Below, piece by piece: positions 41,798-50,194 of a DNA stretch of 64,000 bases. The stretch lies in contig JBIINK010000008.1 of assembly GCA_044337515.1 (NCBI GenBank), forward strand, positions 1-64,000. The letters are read 5' to 3'. Every line of letters starts with the position of its first letter. Within the stretch, counting starts at the first letter, position 1. Source of the stretch: CAJBVG01 sp044337515 (GTDB lineage: Bacteria; Bacteroidota; Bacteroidia; Sphingobacteriales; Sphingobacteriaceae). Under the pieces are notes generated by a model, which searched no databases, was not told where the DNA came from, and was given only the letters and a program-made list of their open reading frames with translations. Both the position numbers and the translations under genes were made by a program.

Positions 41798-43093
41798 ATG
41801 AAGAACAAGAAAAGAGTATTGCTCGTGTTTGTATTGATGACTGCTTTTATGCAGTTAACAGCATTTTCTCAAGATACCTTGAGAGTGATGCAATACAACT
41901 TATTTCGTTATGGTGAAAGCGGTAAAGAACCAAGTTTTAAAAATCCATTATTAAATACAATTGTAACGTATGTTCAGCCTGATGTATTAGGCGTAAATGA
42001 ATTATCGGCTACTGCAGATTATGCTCAAAACGTGTTAACTGGGGCACTTAATATTAATGGAGTTACTTCTTGGAGAAGAGGAGCTTTATCTAAAGCAGGT
42101 GTTGATAAATCATTAACGAATACAATCTTCTATAATTCTACTAAATTAAAATTATTAAGTCAGGATACTGTGAGTGTTGTTCAGCGAGAAATTACTGGGT
42201 TCAACTTCATGTATGTAGATTCGAATAGCGTGAAAACAGGAGATACAATTTTCTTTACAGTTCTTGTATTGCACTTTAAAGCTGGGAACACCTCTAGTGA
42301 CGAGGCTACGCGAAGTAATGAAGCCATACAAATTGTAAATTATATCAACGCATTTGGTAAAAGTAAAAACATTATGGTGATGGGCGATTTTAACGTTTAC
42401 ACCAATACTGAAGCAGCGTTTTATCAATTAACTACGAACACCGATAGCTTAAATAAATTAAAAGATCCATTAAATAAATTAGGCACGTGGAATAACAATT
42501 CAGCGTATTCTAATATTCACACTCAATCTACACACACTACACAAACTGGAGGCTTCTCTAGTGGAGGTATGGATGATCGTTTTGATATTATACTTTGTTC
42601 AAAATCATTAATGTCGGATTCGGCAAATATGAGAATACTTCCAAGTACGTATATTCCTGTTGGAAACGATGGGCAACATTTTAATTTAGCAATTAACGCA
42701 GCACCAACGAATACCTCTGTACCAACTGATGTATTAGGTGCTTTATACAACATGTCGGATCACATTCCAATTCGTGCAGATTTTGTGTTTACTCCGAAGA
42801 AGCCCTTGCCACAAAGCGTTTCGCAAGATTTGAAGAATTTCGAAAATCAAATTTATTTGCAAAATCCTATTAGTAATGAGTTGAATATTCACGTTTCAGC
42901 AGCATTGCTTTCTAAAAATATCAGTTTTGAATTATTCGATATTAATGCAAAACGTCTGTTAAAATTTAATCATCTTTTTACAGAGAACGATTTGCATTAT
43001 ACATTACCATTCGATATGAATAAAGGAGTTTATATCTTGAAAATTCGTAATGAAAACGGTTGGGTAATTCAACGTAAACTTTTGAAGAAATAA
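41798..43093 (+). CDS. Secreted endonuclease/exonuclease/phosphatase-family protein with T9SS domain
   Basis: A 431-residue exported protein; signal peptide MKNKKRVLLVFVLMTAFMQL. EEP-fold motifs: TLRVMQYNLFRYG (metal Asn), VNELSATADY (metal Glu), IMVMGDFNVYTN (catalytic Asp/Asn) and NMSDHIPIRADF (catalytic Asp-His). DDRFDIIL is also typical. All catalytic residues are present. The last 80 residues form a T9SS type A domain (QNPISNELNIHV, FDINAKRLLKF, MNKGVYILKIRNENG). It should be a surface or extracellular DNase or phosphodiesterase; substrate is inferred. The next gene starts one base after the stop. Confidence 0.88.
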   Translation: MKNKKRVLLVFVLMTAFMQLTAFSQDTLRVMQYNLFRYGESGKEPSFKNPLLNTIVTYVQPDVLGVNELSATADYAQNVLTGALNINGVTSWRRGALSKAGVDKSLTNTIFYNSTKLKLLSQDTVSVVQREITGFNFMYVDSNSVKTGDTIFFTVLVLHFKAGNTSSDEATRSNEAIQIVNYINAFGKSKNIMVMGDFNVYTNTEAAFYQLTTNTDSLNKLKDPLNKLGTWNNNSAYSNIHTQSTHTTQTGGFSSGGMDDRFDIILCSKSLMSDSANMRILPSTYIPVGNDGQHFNLAINAAPTNTSVPTDVLGALYNMSDHIPIRADFVFTPKKPLPQSVSQDLKNFENQIYLQNPISNELNIHVSAALLSKNISFELFDINAKRLLKFNHLFTENDLHYTLPFDMNKGVYILKIRNENGWVIQRKLLKK

Positions 43094-43094
43094 C

Positions 43095-45209
43095 ATGAGT
43101 AATAAAAAATATATTTTTGCACTTATTCTTTCATTGTTAGCGGTAACGAAAACAGTGGAATTAAAAGCGCAAGCATCTTTCGAAGAGAAGCAAACAACAG
43201 CTGGTAATATTCGAATGACGATTAATAATTTAGGGATGATCGGAAATGCATTCCGTGGTTCTTACAATGTATTGAATTATTCATCATGTGAATTTCCTGC
43301 TGGATCGGGCATAGAGCATTTATTTCAAGGCGGATTGTGGATTGGTGGATACATCAATGGTTCGCAAGTGGCAGTAAGTACTGGTGCTATTGATGATGCG
43401 AGTGGTTATACCACAGGAAAGCAAAACTTCGAGTTCACTGCTAACTTAGGTTCTACAATGCTTGAGCGTTCAAGTTTAATTGATAATCCATTATATCAAA
43501 CGAGTGCGATTTCACATCAGGATTTTGTTTCTGATTTTACAGATAAGAACACAACAGTACCGGGTACTAATATTCAAATTAACAATCACTTATTCCCTTT
43601 AGGTGCAGATGTGCATTTCGAGTCGTATAATTATAATTTCAATTTTGCGAATTACTTTGTGATCTTAAATTATGTGATTACGAACAACAGTACCAATACT
43701 TGGGACTCCGTATTTGTTGGGTATTGGAAAGACGGTGTGGTGAGAAATGTAAACGTAACAACACCTGGTGGTGGTGCATTTTTCAATAAAGGTGGAAATG
43801 GATATTTAGATTCTCTATTCATCGCTTATGAGTTTGATGCCAATGGTGATTTAGGATTTACAGAGAGTTATGTAGGATTAAAATTCCTAGGTGCTATTGA
43901 TAAAGATGGATTAGCACATCCCTTAGTTAGAAACAACTTCTTTGCTCATTATAATGCTTGGCAATTTCAGAATTCTGCCGATCCCTTATATTTTTCTCCG
44001 GGCGACGATAATCAGAAATATGGTAAAATGTCGGCAGGGTTAAATTCTCGTACCGATTGGGAAACGATTATTCGTCCAACATTACATCAAGCTAATAACC
44101 GTTCACACTTAATGTCGGTTGGTCCATTTAAACGTGTAGCACCAGGCGAAAGCATCAATGTTTCATTCTCCTTAGTATGTGCTAAAAAAGTGGAAGATGG
44201 AAATCCGAACTCTGCTGATAATGATGTACAAAAAGGAGTACTTGTTCAAAATTCATTGTTTGCGCAAACTGCATATAATGGAGAAGACGCAAACTTCAAT
44301 GGAATCTTAGACCCAGGAGAGGATAGAGATGAAGACGGCAAAATCACAAGATTTGTATTACCATCGCCACCAAACATTCCACGTACAAAAGTAATTGCGT
44401 CAGAAAATAAAATTGAATTGTATTGGTCTAAAAACTCAGAGTCATCTGTAGATCCAATTTCAAAGAAAAAAGATTTTGAAGGATATCGCTTATATAAAAC
44501 AACAGTTGGATTTGATGTTACCGGTACACAAGATATTGTAAAGTCATTAAAACTTGTTGCCGAATTTGATAGAAACGATAATAGTTTATTTAGCAATACA
44601 AGCTTTGGAGCGATACAACTTTCCGACTCAGTAACATTTGGCGAATTAGATTCACAAGGTGATACCATTTATTATTTCTACAAGTACACATTTAATAATA
44701 TTCAAAACGGATGGCAACATGCTATCGCCATTACTTCATTTGATCAAGGTGATGCCATCAATAATTTACAATCATTAGAATCAAGTACCACTCCAAGTTT
44801 AAAACGAGTGTTCCCAGGAATGCCTGCGAATGATGATTTTAAAAATGGTAATCCATTTGTTTATCCAAATCCATATTATGGTGTAGCCGCTTGGGAAGGA
44901 TTGAGTAAGAATCCTGAAGATAAAAAAGTATACTTTGCAAACTTACCATCAAACTGTCAAGTAAAAATATATTCATCTGCTGGTGATTTAGTAGATGAGT
45001 TTACCCATAATGAATCATATAATGGAGATGATATTCGTTGGATGAGCACGTACTCAGACCCAACACAAACAAAGTTCTCAGGCGGAGAGCATGCGTGGGA
45101 TTTATTATCAAAAGACAATCAAATTATTGCTCGTGGAACATATTTGTTCTCGGTGAAGGATACTAAAACTGGAAAAACATACAAAGGTAAATTTGCACTA
45201 ATAAAATAG
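43095..45209 (+). CDS. Large T9SS-secreted protein, function unknown
   Basis: A 704-residue protein with signal peptide (ending near ELKAQ) co-transcribed with the nuclease. The N-terminal part reads IRMTINNLGMIGNAFRGSYN and GGLWIGGYINGSQVAVSTGA. A mid-chain segment NGILDPGEDRDEDGKITRF looks like a calcium-binding loop. A fibronectin-like section and a C-terminal FlgD-like/T9SS-type domain follow (FVYPNPYYGVAAWEG, VKIYSSAGDLVDEF, HAWDLLSKDNQIIARGTYLF). This type of secreted protein recurs in Bacteroidota without known activity. The gene is followed by a REP cluster. Confidence 0.78.
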   Translation: MSNKKYIFALILSLLAVTKTVELKAQASFEEKQTTAGNIRMTINNLGMIGNAFRGSYNVLNYSSCEFPAGSGIEHLFQGGLWIGGYINGSQVAVSTGAIDDASGYTTGKQNFEFTANLGSTMLERSSLIDNPLYQTSAISHQDFVSDFTDKNTTVPGTNIQINNHLFPLGADVHFESYNYNFNFANYFVILNYVITNNSTNTWDSVFVGYWKDGVVRNVNVTTPGGGAFFNKGGNGYLDSLFIAYEFDANGDLGFTESYVGLKFLGAIDKDGLAHPLVRNNFFAHYNAWQFQNSADPLYFSPGDDNQKYGKMSAGLNSRTDWETIIRPTLHQANNRSHLMSVGPFKRVAPGESINVSFSLVCAKKVEDGNPNSADNDVQKGVLVQNSLFAQTAYNGEDANFNGILDPGEDRDEDGKITRFVLPSPPNIPRTKVIASENKIELYWSKNSESSVDPISKKKDFEGYRLYKTTVGFDVTGTQDIVKSLKLVAEFDRNDNSLFSNTSFGAIQLSDSVTFGELDSQGDTIYYFYKYTFNNIQNGWQHAIAITSFDQGDAINNLQSLESSTTPSLKRVFPGMPANDDFKNGNPFVYPNPYYGVAAWEGLSKNPEDKKVYFANLPSNCQVKIYSSAGDLVDEFTHNESYNGDDIRWMSTYSDPTQTKFSGGEHAWDLLSKDNQIIARGTYLFSVKDTKTGKTYKGKFALIK

Positions 45210-45222
45210 ATATTGTCGATTT

Positions 45223-45383
45223 GTTCGTCGGAGCGTCCTGTTCGTCGGAGCGTCCTCGCTCCGACAATACTATTTAAAAAGTCGAAGCGAGGACGCTTCG
45301 ACGAACAGGGCGAATAGGAAATTAATTGTCGAAGCGAGGACGCTTCGACGAACACAAGTCGGAGTGAGGACACTCCGACGAAC
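45223..45383. repeat. REP-like cluster: four hairpins and one half-element
   Basis: Left half only at 45223-45239. Complete hairpins: arm GTCGGAGCG with loop TCCT (45244-45265); GTCGAAGCG with loop AGGA (45281-45302); GTCGAAGCG with AGGA (45328-45349); GTCGGAGTG with AGGA (45358-45379). Each has fully complementary arms despite sequence differences. The first copies point right (GTTC side left), the others left. Confidence 0.92.
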
Positions 45384-45416
45384 CAATGAAAAAAAAGAAA
45401 AACAAACAAAAATAAA

Positions 45417-47528
45417 ATGAACAAAAAATTACTTTCATTAGCATGCTTCTTAGTGATGGCAATTGCTGCAAATGCACAATATCCATTAAAAACTATCGCA
45501 GAAGTACAAACGGTGTCGCAACAAGATTTAGCGGCAGGAAATGACGCATCTTCATTCGCTATCACAGATACTATTCGTATTCGTGGTGTAGTAATTATGG
45601 ATGCTGGTTTATCAACAATTGTAGGTGGTAAGCAAATTTGGATTCAAACCAATAATGGTACTGCATTCTCAGGTATCGATGTTTATCAACCCTTCCCAGG
45701 TTCTACAACTCCAGGTGATGGTGGTACAGGTATCTTGTCTCTTGTAGAAGGTGACTCTGTTGAAATTACTGGTCACGTAGAAGAATTTCAAGGTGAAACA
45801 GAATTCGTGCCTAACAATACAAATCCAGCTACACCTATTATATTATTAGGTGGTGGAATTACTGTTAAAGCAAAATTAGTTACTGCTGCAGAATTAAACG
45901 ACATCAATAGAAATAATATCCTTACTACTGGTGAGCAGTATGAAGGTCAATATGTAGAGCTACAAAACTTAACAGTTTCTTCAGTTGATTATTTCTCGAA
46001 TGGTGCTCGTGTAAGTTTCAACGTAATTGATGCATCTGGAAATAAAATGAATATTTCAGATCGTTTCTCGTCATTCCGTTTACCAGCAACAGGTGGAACA
46101 TTTGTTCCTCCAGTAGTAGGTGACTTTATCAATTCTATTAAAGGTGTTTTATTACACTCTAAAAATAATAGAGGTTACGAGTTACATCCTATTAAACCTG
46201 CTGATGTAGTTTGGGGAGCTTCTGCACCTTCAATTTCTGGTATTTCAAGAAATTTCGTTGTGCCTAATAACACGAACTCAGTAATGATTTCAGCAAACAT
46301 CACCGATCAAGAAGGTGTTGATACTGCTGTATTATATTATGCTGTTGGAGCAACTAGCAATAATTACATTGCTGTTCCAATGATAGCAAATGGAAATTTA
46401 TATACTGCTAATATCGCTGCACAAGCAGATGGTTCATTAGTAAAATATTACATCATGGCTAAGGATGCTTCACCAGCTAATTTAACTAGTCGTATTCCAA
46501 ACGTTCCAGCAGAAGATCCAAAATTCTATGTTGTTAGAAACAATGGTTTAACTATTTATGATGTTCAATATACTCCATTCAAATCTGGTAACTCAGGATT
46601 TGTTGATCAAGCAGTAACGGTTACTGGTGTGGTTACGTCTTCAGTTTCTGATTTAGGGTATGTTCACATTCAACAAGAAAACCAAGGTACTTATGCAGGT
46701 ATCTTCGTTGCTAACGGAACAGGTTTATCTACTTTATTAACTGGCGAAAAAGTTACTATTACTGGTACAGTAAAAGAATACTTCGGATTAACACGTTTAG
46801 AAAGTGTTACTTCAGTTACTAAAAATGGTGCTGGTGTAATTACTCCAGTAGTTGTTGAAGCAGATTCATTCCGTTTCCAAAGCCCTACAGGTTCTGAGCC
46901 TTACGAAGGAATGGTCGTTAAATTTATGCCTACAAATGGTTTATATATTATCAATCAAAATGCTGATAATCCAAGTAACTTCGCTGAATACCGTGTAGGT
47001 AAAGATACAGCTGATGCTGGTGCTGGTTGCCGTGTTATTGCAGGTCGTCAAACTAGTACTTCATTCTCTTCATTAAATGTATCGTATGTGAATGATAGCT
47101 CATGGACACCAAATGCAGGTATCGATATCATCGTTGTTAAAAAAGGTGATCGCATGACTTCTTTATCTGGTATCATGACTTTCTCATTTAGCAACTTGAA
47201 ATTATTACCAAGAAACAACAATGACTTTGAAGCATACACAGCTTTAGGTATTACATCATCATTCGTTAATAAAGGTAAAGCTGTTGTTTATCCAAACCCA
47301 GCTTCTACTACATTAAACTTAGATTATATCATGCCAGTTAATTCTGCTGATTTAATGCTTACTGTTTATGATATTTTCGGTCGCGTTGTAAATACTACTG
47401 CATTAACTGAAACTACAGGAACAGCTAAAGTTGATATCTCTTCTTTATCACAAGGAACATACATTTACAGCATCTCTTCTGCTTCTGCTGGAGTGTTGAA
47501 TAATGGACGTTTTGTAGTGACGAAATAG
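45417..47528 (+). CDS. T9SS-secreted protein with OB-fold-like (DUF5689-like) domains
   Basis: A 703-residue protein; signal peptide MNKKLLSLACFLVMAIAANAQ. Two similar segments, near 50-150 (IRIRGVVIMDAGLST, GDSVEITGHVEEFQGETEF) and 400-500 (VTVTGVVTSSVSDLGYVHIQQ, EKVTITGTVKEYFGLTRLES), resemble nucleic-acid-binding OB-fold modules. Such modules accompany extracellular nucleases in this phylum. A T9SS type A domain ends the protein (VVYPNPASTTLNLDYI, LSQGTYIYSIS). No catalytic site is visible. Its proximity to the secreted EEP nuclease makes a role in extracellular nucleic acid binding possible. Confidence 0.75.
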   Translation: MNKKLLSLACFLVMAIAANAQYPLKTIAEVQTVSQQDLAAGNDASSFAITDTIRIRGVVIMDAGLSTIVGGKQIWIQTNNGTAFSGIDVYQPFPGSTTPGDGGTGILSLVEGDSVEITGHVEEFQGETEFVPNNTNPATPIILLGGGITVKAKLVTAAELNDINRNNILTTGEQYEGQYVELQNLTVSSVDYFSNGARVSFNVIDASGNKMNISDRFSSFRLPATGGTFVPPVVGDFINSIKGVLLHSKNNRGYELHPIKPADVVWGASAPSISGISRNFVVPNNTNSVMISANITDQEGVDTAVLYYAVGATSNNYIAVPMIANGNLYTANIAAQADGSLVKYYIMAKDASPANLTSRIPNVPAEDPKFYVVRNNGLTIYDVQYTPFKSGNSGFVDQAVTVTGVVTSSVSDLGYVHIQQENQGTYAGIFVANGTGLSTLLTGEKVTITGTVKEYFGLTRLESVTSVTKNGAGVITPVVVEADSFRFQSPTGSEPYEGMVVKFMPTNGLYIINQNADNPSNFAEYRVGKDTADAGAGCRVIAGRQTSTSFSSLNVSYVNDSSWTPNAGIDIIVVKKGDRMTSLSGIMTFSFSNLKLLPRNNNDFEAYTALGITSSFVNKGKAVVYPNPASTTLNLDYIMPVNSADLMLTVYDIFGRVVNTTALTETTGTAKVDISSLSQGTYIYSISSASAGVLNNGRFVVTK

Positions 47529-47529
47529 T

Positions 47530-47560
47530 AATGAGTATCGGGTATCGTGTATTGGGATAT
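47530..47560. repeat. Short GTATCGG/GTATTGG heptamer array
   Basis: Three to four 7-nt units of the GTARTGR family after the stop of the OB-fold protein gene. Confidence 0.6.
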
Positions 47561-47598
47561 AGCGAGAGGGAATATTCGAAACAAACAAACTAACAATA

Positions 47599-47633
47599 TA
47601 AAAAAGCCGCGGAGTAATTCGCGGCTTTTTTTA
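47599..47633. terminator. Rho-independent terminator
   Basis: Arms AAAAAGCCGCG (47601-47611) and CGCGGCTTTTT (47620-47630) with an 8-nt loop and T-run; symmetrical, so it can act in both directions. Confidence 0.9.
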
Positions 47634-47643
47634 TATTTACTTC

Positions 47644-48489
47644 ATGAAAAAAATCTCAACTTTCATACTTCTAATATTTTGTATCCAATTGCTTTTTTCT
47701 TCTTGCAAGAAAGAAAGCAGCAATGGTATTGCTACTTATATCAATCCTCCGAAAGATACTGTCAAGTTTGGTTACCGAGTTGCAACTTTATATTATACAG
47801 ATACTGATACTAAAGAAACATCTTTCGATTTTAATCTGGAGATTTCAAATATTTATGCTTGGAAATCTATTCTCATTAACTACGAAAAAAACAACTCAAC
47901 AAAAAAGTACTCTCCAATTTATGATATTGCTGGAAATATTACTTCATTATTGGATGAAGAGTCTGTTGGTTTAGAAAACATTGAAATAGAGTATAAGATA
48001 ATTCCTCCCACTAATGTAAAGCTAGTCTCAACCCTAAAGTATTACCGAGTAAACAATCCATTTGCCTTAATTTTTAACTATGATTCGGTTAATTTAAAAA
48101 GTGTAGAGCGACGATATTTGGTTAGAGAAACAGGTGAAATTGGTGGAATTATAGAGTCGGCAGTTTTTTGCTCGGGTTTAGATTTGGGTAATTGTTCGGA
48201 TAGTACCTCAACCGTTGAATATCAATATGGGCAGTTTTTTAATAACTTATATCACTCGAACGAACTATTACCCTTTATTCTACTGCTTAAAAACCCTAAT
48301 CAAAGTACCTTGTTAGATATTTTACCCGATTTGCCATTGTATTTTAGTAGGCATTATGCTTCCTCTATTATTCACCCAATTTCTGGGTCATTTGAACTCG
48401 GGTTAAATCCTAATTTCGAACCATCATTTTTCTATTTCAAAAATGCATCATTTGGGCTTACTCAGGGCTATAATTTTAGCATGAGATAA
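47644..48489 (+). CDS. Lipoprotein, function unknown
   Basis: A 281-residue lipoprotein (MKKISTFILLIFCIQLLFSSC, lipobox FSSC). It is mostly beta-rich, with no recognisable motif. It ends in an aromatic stretch (FYFKNASFGLTQGYNFSMR). The start lies 11 nt after a strong terminator, so it must have its own promoter within the terminator region or depend on read-through. It stands between two secreted-protein genes. Confidence 0.65.
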   Translation: MKKISTFILLIFCIQLLFSSCKKESSNGIATYINPPKDTVKFGYRVATLYYTDTDTKETSFDFNLEISNIYAWKSILINYEKNNSTKKYSPIYDIAGNITSLLDEESVGLENIEIEYKIIPPTNVKLVSTLKYYRVNNPFALIFNYDSVNLKSVERRYLVRETGEIGGIIESAVFCSGLDLGNCSDSTSTVEYQYGQFFNNLYHSNELLPFILLLKNPNQSTLLDILPDLPLYFSRHYASSIIHPISGSFELGLNPNFEPSFFYFKNASFGLTQGYNFSMR

Positions 48490-48528
48490 TCGTCTTTTTA
48501 AATGCTTATTTTTTTCTTTTCTCCATAA

Positions 48529-48558
48529 AAATCAAGTATTTTAGCTTGATTTATTTTT
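48529..48558 (+). terminator. Hairpin with T-run directly before the next start codon
   Basis: Arms AAATCAAG (48529-48536) and CTTGATTT (48545-48552), 8-nt loop, then TTTTT ending at the ATG at 48559. A weak terminator for the preceding gene, or a leader structure that occludes the start. Confidence 0.5.
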
Positions 48559-50076
48559 ATGATAAAAACGGCTACATCTTTCTCTAGAATGCTATTTTGT
48601 GTTCTACTTTCCATTGTATTGCTTTCTTGTGAAAAAGAAGGTCAATTGAAACCCAATTCTGAACCAGTTACCAATCTATATTTGTCGAGTATTAATCGTT
48701 CTGGAACCGATCGTTTAAATGCTATTGTCGATATGAAATGGTCTGGTGATGATAAGGATGGTTACATCACTGGTTTCGAAATTTCTTTTGATAACATCAG
48801 CTGGACGTATACCGAAAATCAAGATTCGGTTTTTCGCTTTAGCATTAATAATGGAAGCGATACTACTGACATTAATTTTTATGTTCGTGCAATCGATAAT
48901 GAAGGGAATAAAGATAAAACTCCAGCCTATCTAAAAATTCCAATTAAAAATACAGAGCCTACCATTTCTTTAGATGATAATTTAATTAAAGGCGATTCAG
49001 TATACTCAGTGTTCTCTCTACTTTGGACTGCAAATGATTTAGACGGCATAGCAACACTAGACTCTGTTTATATTAAAATAAATAATGGAGCTTGGTTCGC
49101 CATCTCTAAAAACTTTTCGTTCGCAAGTATCGTTCCTGATCAACCAGAAGTAAATGGTTCAACGAATGCTTCTGTTTATGCAGGGAGCAGCTCTATTAAT
49201 CTAAACAGAAAAATTACAGGCTTAGTTGTTGGTGCTTCCAATATCGTTTACATTAAAGCAAAAGACTTATCAGGTACCGAAAGTGAAATTGATTCCCTAA
49301 ATCCATTTGTACTTCGTAGAAAAACATCAGACTTATTAGTACTTGATGCTTTTAATATTTCTACTACTCCTAATGCTGATGTGGTATATGCTTCCGCATT
49401 ATCTGCAGCTTATGGCGCCTATGATTACTACGATTTTTATCGTCAGAATAAAGCATACATTCCTAAATTATGGAAGCCAACTTTCTTATTAACTCTTGGC
49501 TTATATGATAAAGTGTTTATGTATTCAGATAACTCTCGTTCTGCTACAGCAGGGGGGATGCTATTCGAAGAAGGTTCTACTACTTTTCAAGATTACTTAA
49601 ACAATGGGGGTAAGCTTTTAATCACAAGTGATTTTGATAATAACGCACAAGGTTCAACTGCTGGTCCTTTTCCAAAAACCTCATCACTATTTCAATTTAC
49701 ACCTGCAGACAGTTTCCAAACATTTTTTGCAGCAAACCAAAAAGCTTCTTTACCACTGGATTCATTAATACTACCTGATGCTGTTAACGCATTAGGTTAC
49801 CCAACATTGAAAGTAAGTACGTTCTCTGATGCTATCGATCCGTTCTTCCCTAAGTCGAGCGCATTTGTGGTGTACCGTGGTCAGGTGAAACGTGCAAACG
49901 GTGTTACGAACACTCGTGTGCTTTGCGCAAAAACATTAAATGTAAATAGTCAAACCAATCAAATATTTTTCAGTACCGATTTATATAAACTTCAAGGTGA
50001 TGCCGATGGAAATGGGCAGCAAGATGAGTTGAGGAAGTTTTTTGAGAAGGTGTTGCTTGGTGAATTCGGATGGTAG
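48559..50076 (+). CDS. Lipoprotein with fibronectin/Ig-like segments
   Basis: A 505-residue lipoprotein with lipobox LLSC. Translation may begin at MIKTATSFSRM or at the internal ATG at 48589 (MLFCVLLSIVLLSCEKEG). The N-terminal half has two Ig/FnIII-like domains: DMKWSGDDKDGYITGFEISFDN with FYVRAIDNEGNKDKTP, and LLWTANDLDGIATLDSVYIK. The C-terminal half (NADVVYASALSAAYGAYDYYDFY, DYLNNGGKLLITSDF) resembles a Rossmann/ThuA-like glutamine-amidotransferase-type fold. This architecture (domains plus a cell-surface lipid anchor) is common near TonB-dependent receptors. A REP pair separates it from the receptor gene. Confidence 0.72.
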   Translation: MIKTATSFSRMLFCVLLSIVLLSCEKEGQLKPNSEPVTNLYLSSINRSGTDRLNAIVDMKWSGDDKDGYITGFEISFDNISWTYTENQDSVFRFSINNGSDTTDINFYVRAIDNEGNKDKTPAYLKIPIKNTEPTISLDDNLIKGDSVYSVFSLLWTANDLDGIATLDSVYIKINNGAWFAISKNFSFASIVPDQPEVNGSTNASVYAGSSSINLNRKITGLVVGASNIVYIKAKDLSGTESEIDSLNPFVLRRKTSDLLVLDAFNISTTPNADVVYASALSAAYGAYDYYDFYRQNKAYIPKLWKPTFLLTLGLYDKVFMYSDNSRSATAGGMLFEEGSTTFQDYLNNGGKLLITSDFDNNAQGSTAGPFPKTSSLFQFTPADSFQTFFAANQKASLPLDSLILPDAVNALGYPTLKVSTFSDAIDPFFPKSSAFVVYRGQVKRANGVTNTRVLCAKTLNVNSQTNQIFFSTDLYKLQGDADGNGQQDELRKFFEKVLLGEFGW

Positions 50077-50087
50077 AGATCTAAGAT

Positions 50088-50153
50088 GTTCGTCGGAGTG
50101 TCCTCACTCCGACGAATGAGAAAAACAGTCGGAGTGAGGACACTCCGACGAAC
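50088..50153. repeat. Inverted pair of REP-like hairpins
   Basis: 50088-50116 has GTTC, arm GTCGGAGTG, loop TCCT, arm CACTCCGAC. 50128-50153 is the same element inverted (loop AGGA, ending GAAC). Both stems are perfect. Confidence 0.92.
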
Positions 50154-50194
50154 AAGAGGCACAGAGACACATAGATGAATTAATAAAAATTTAG

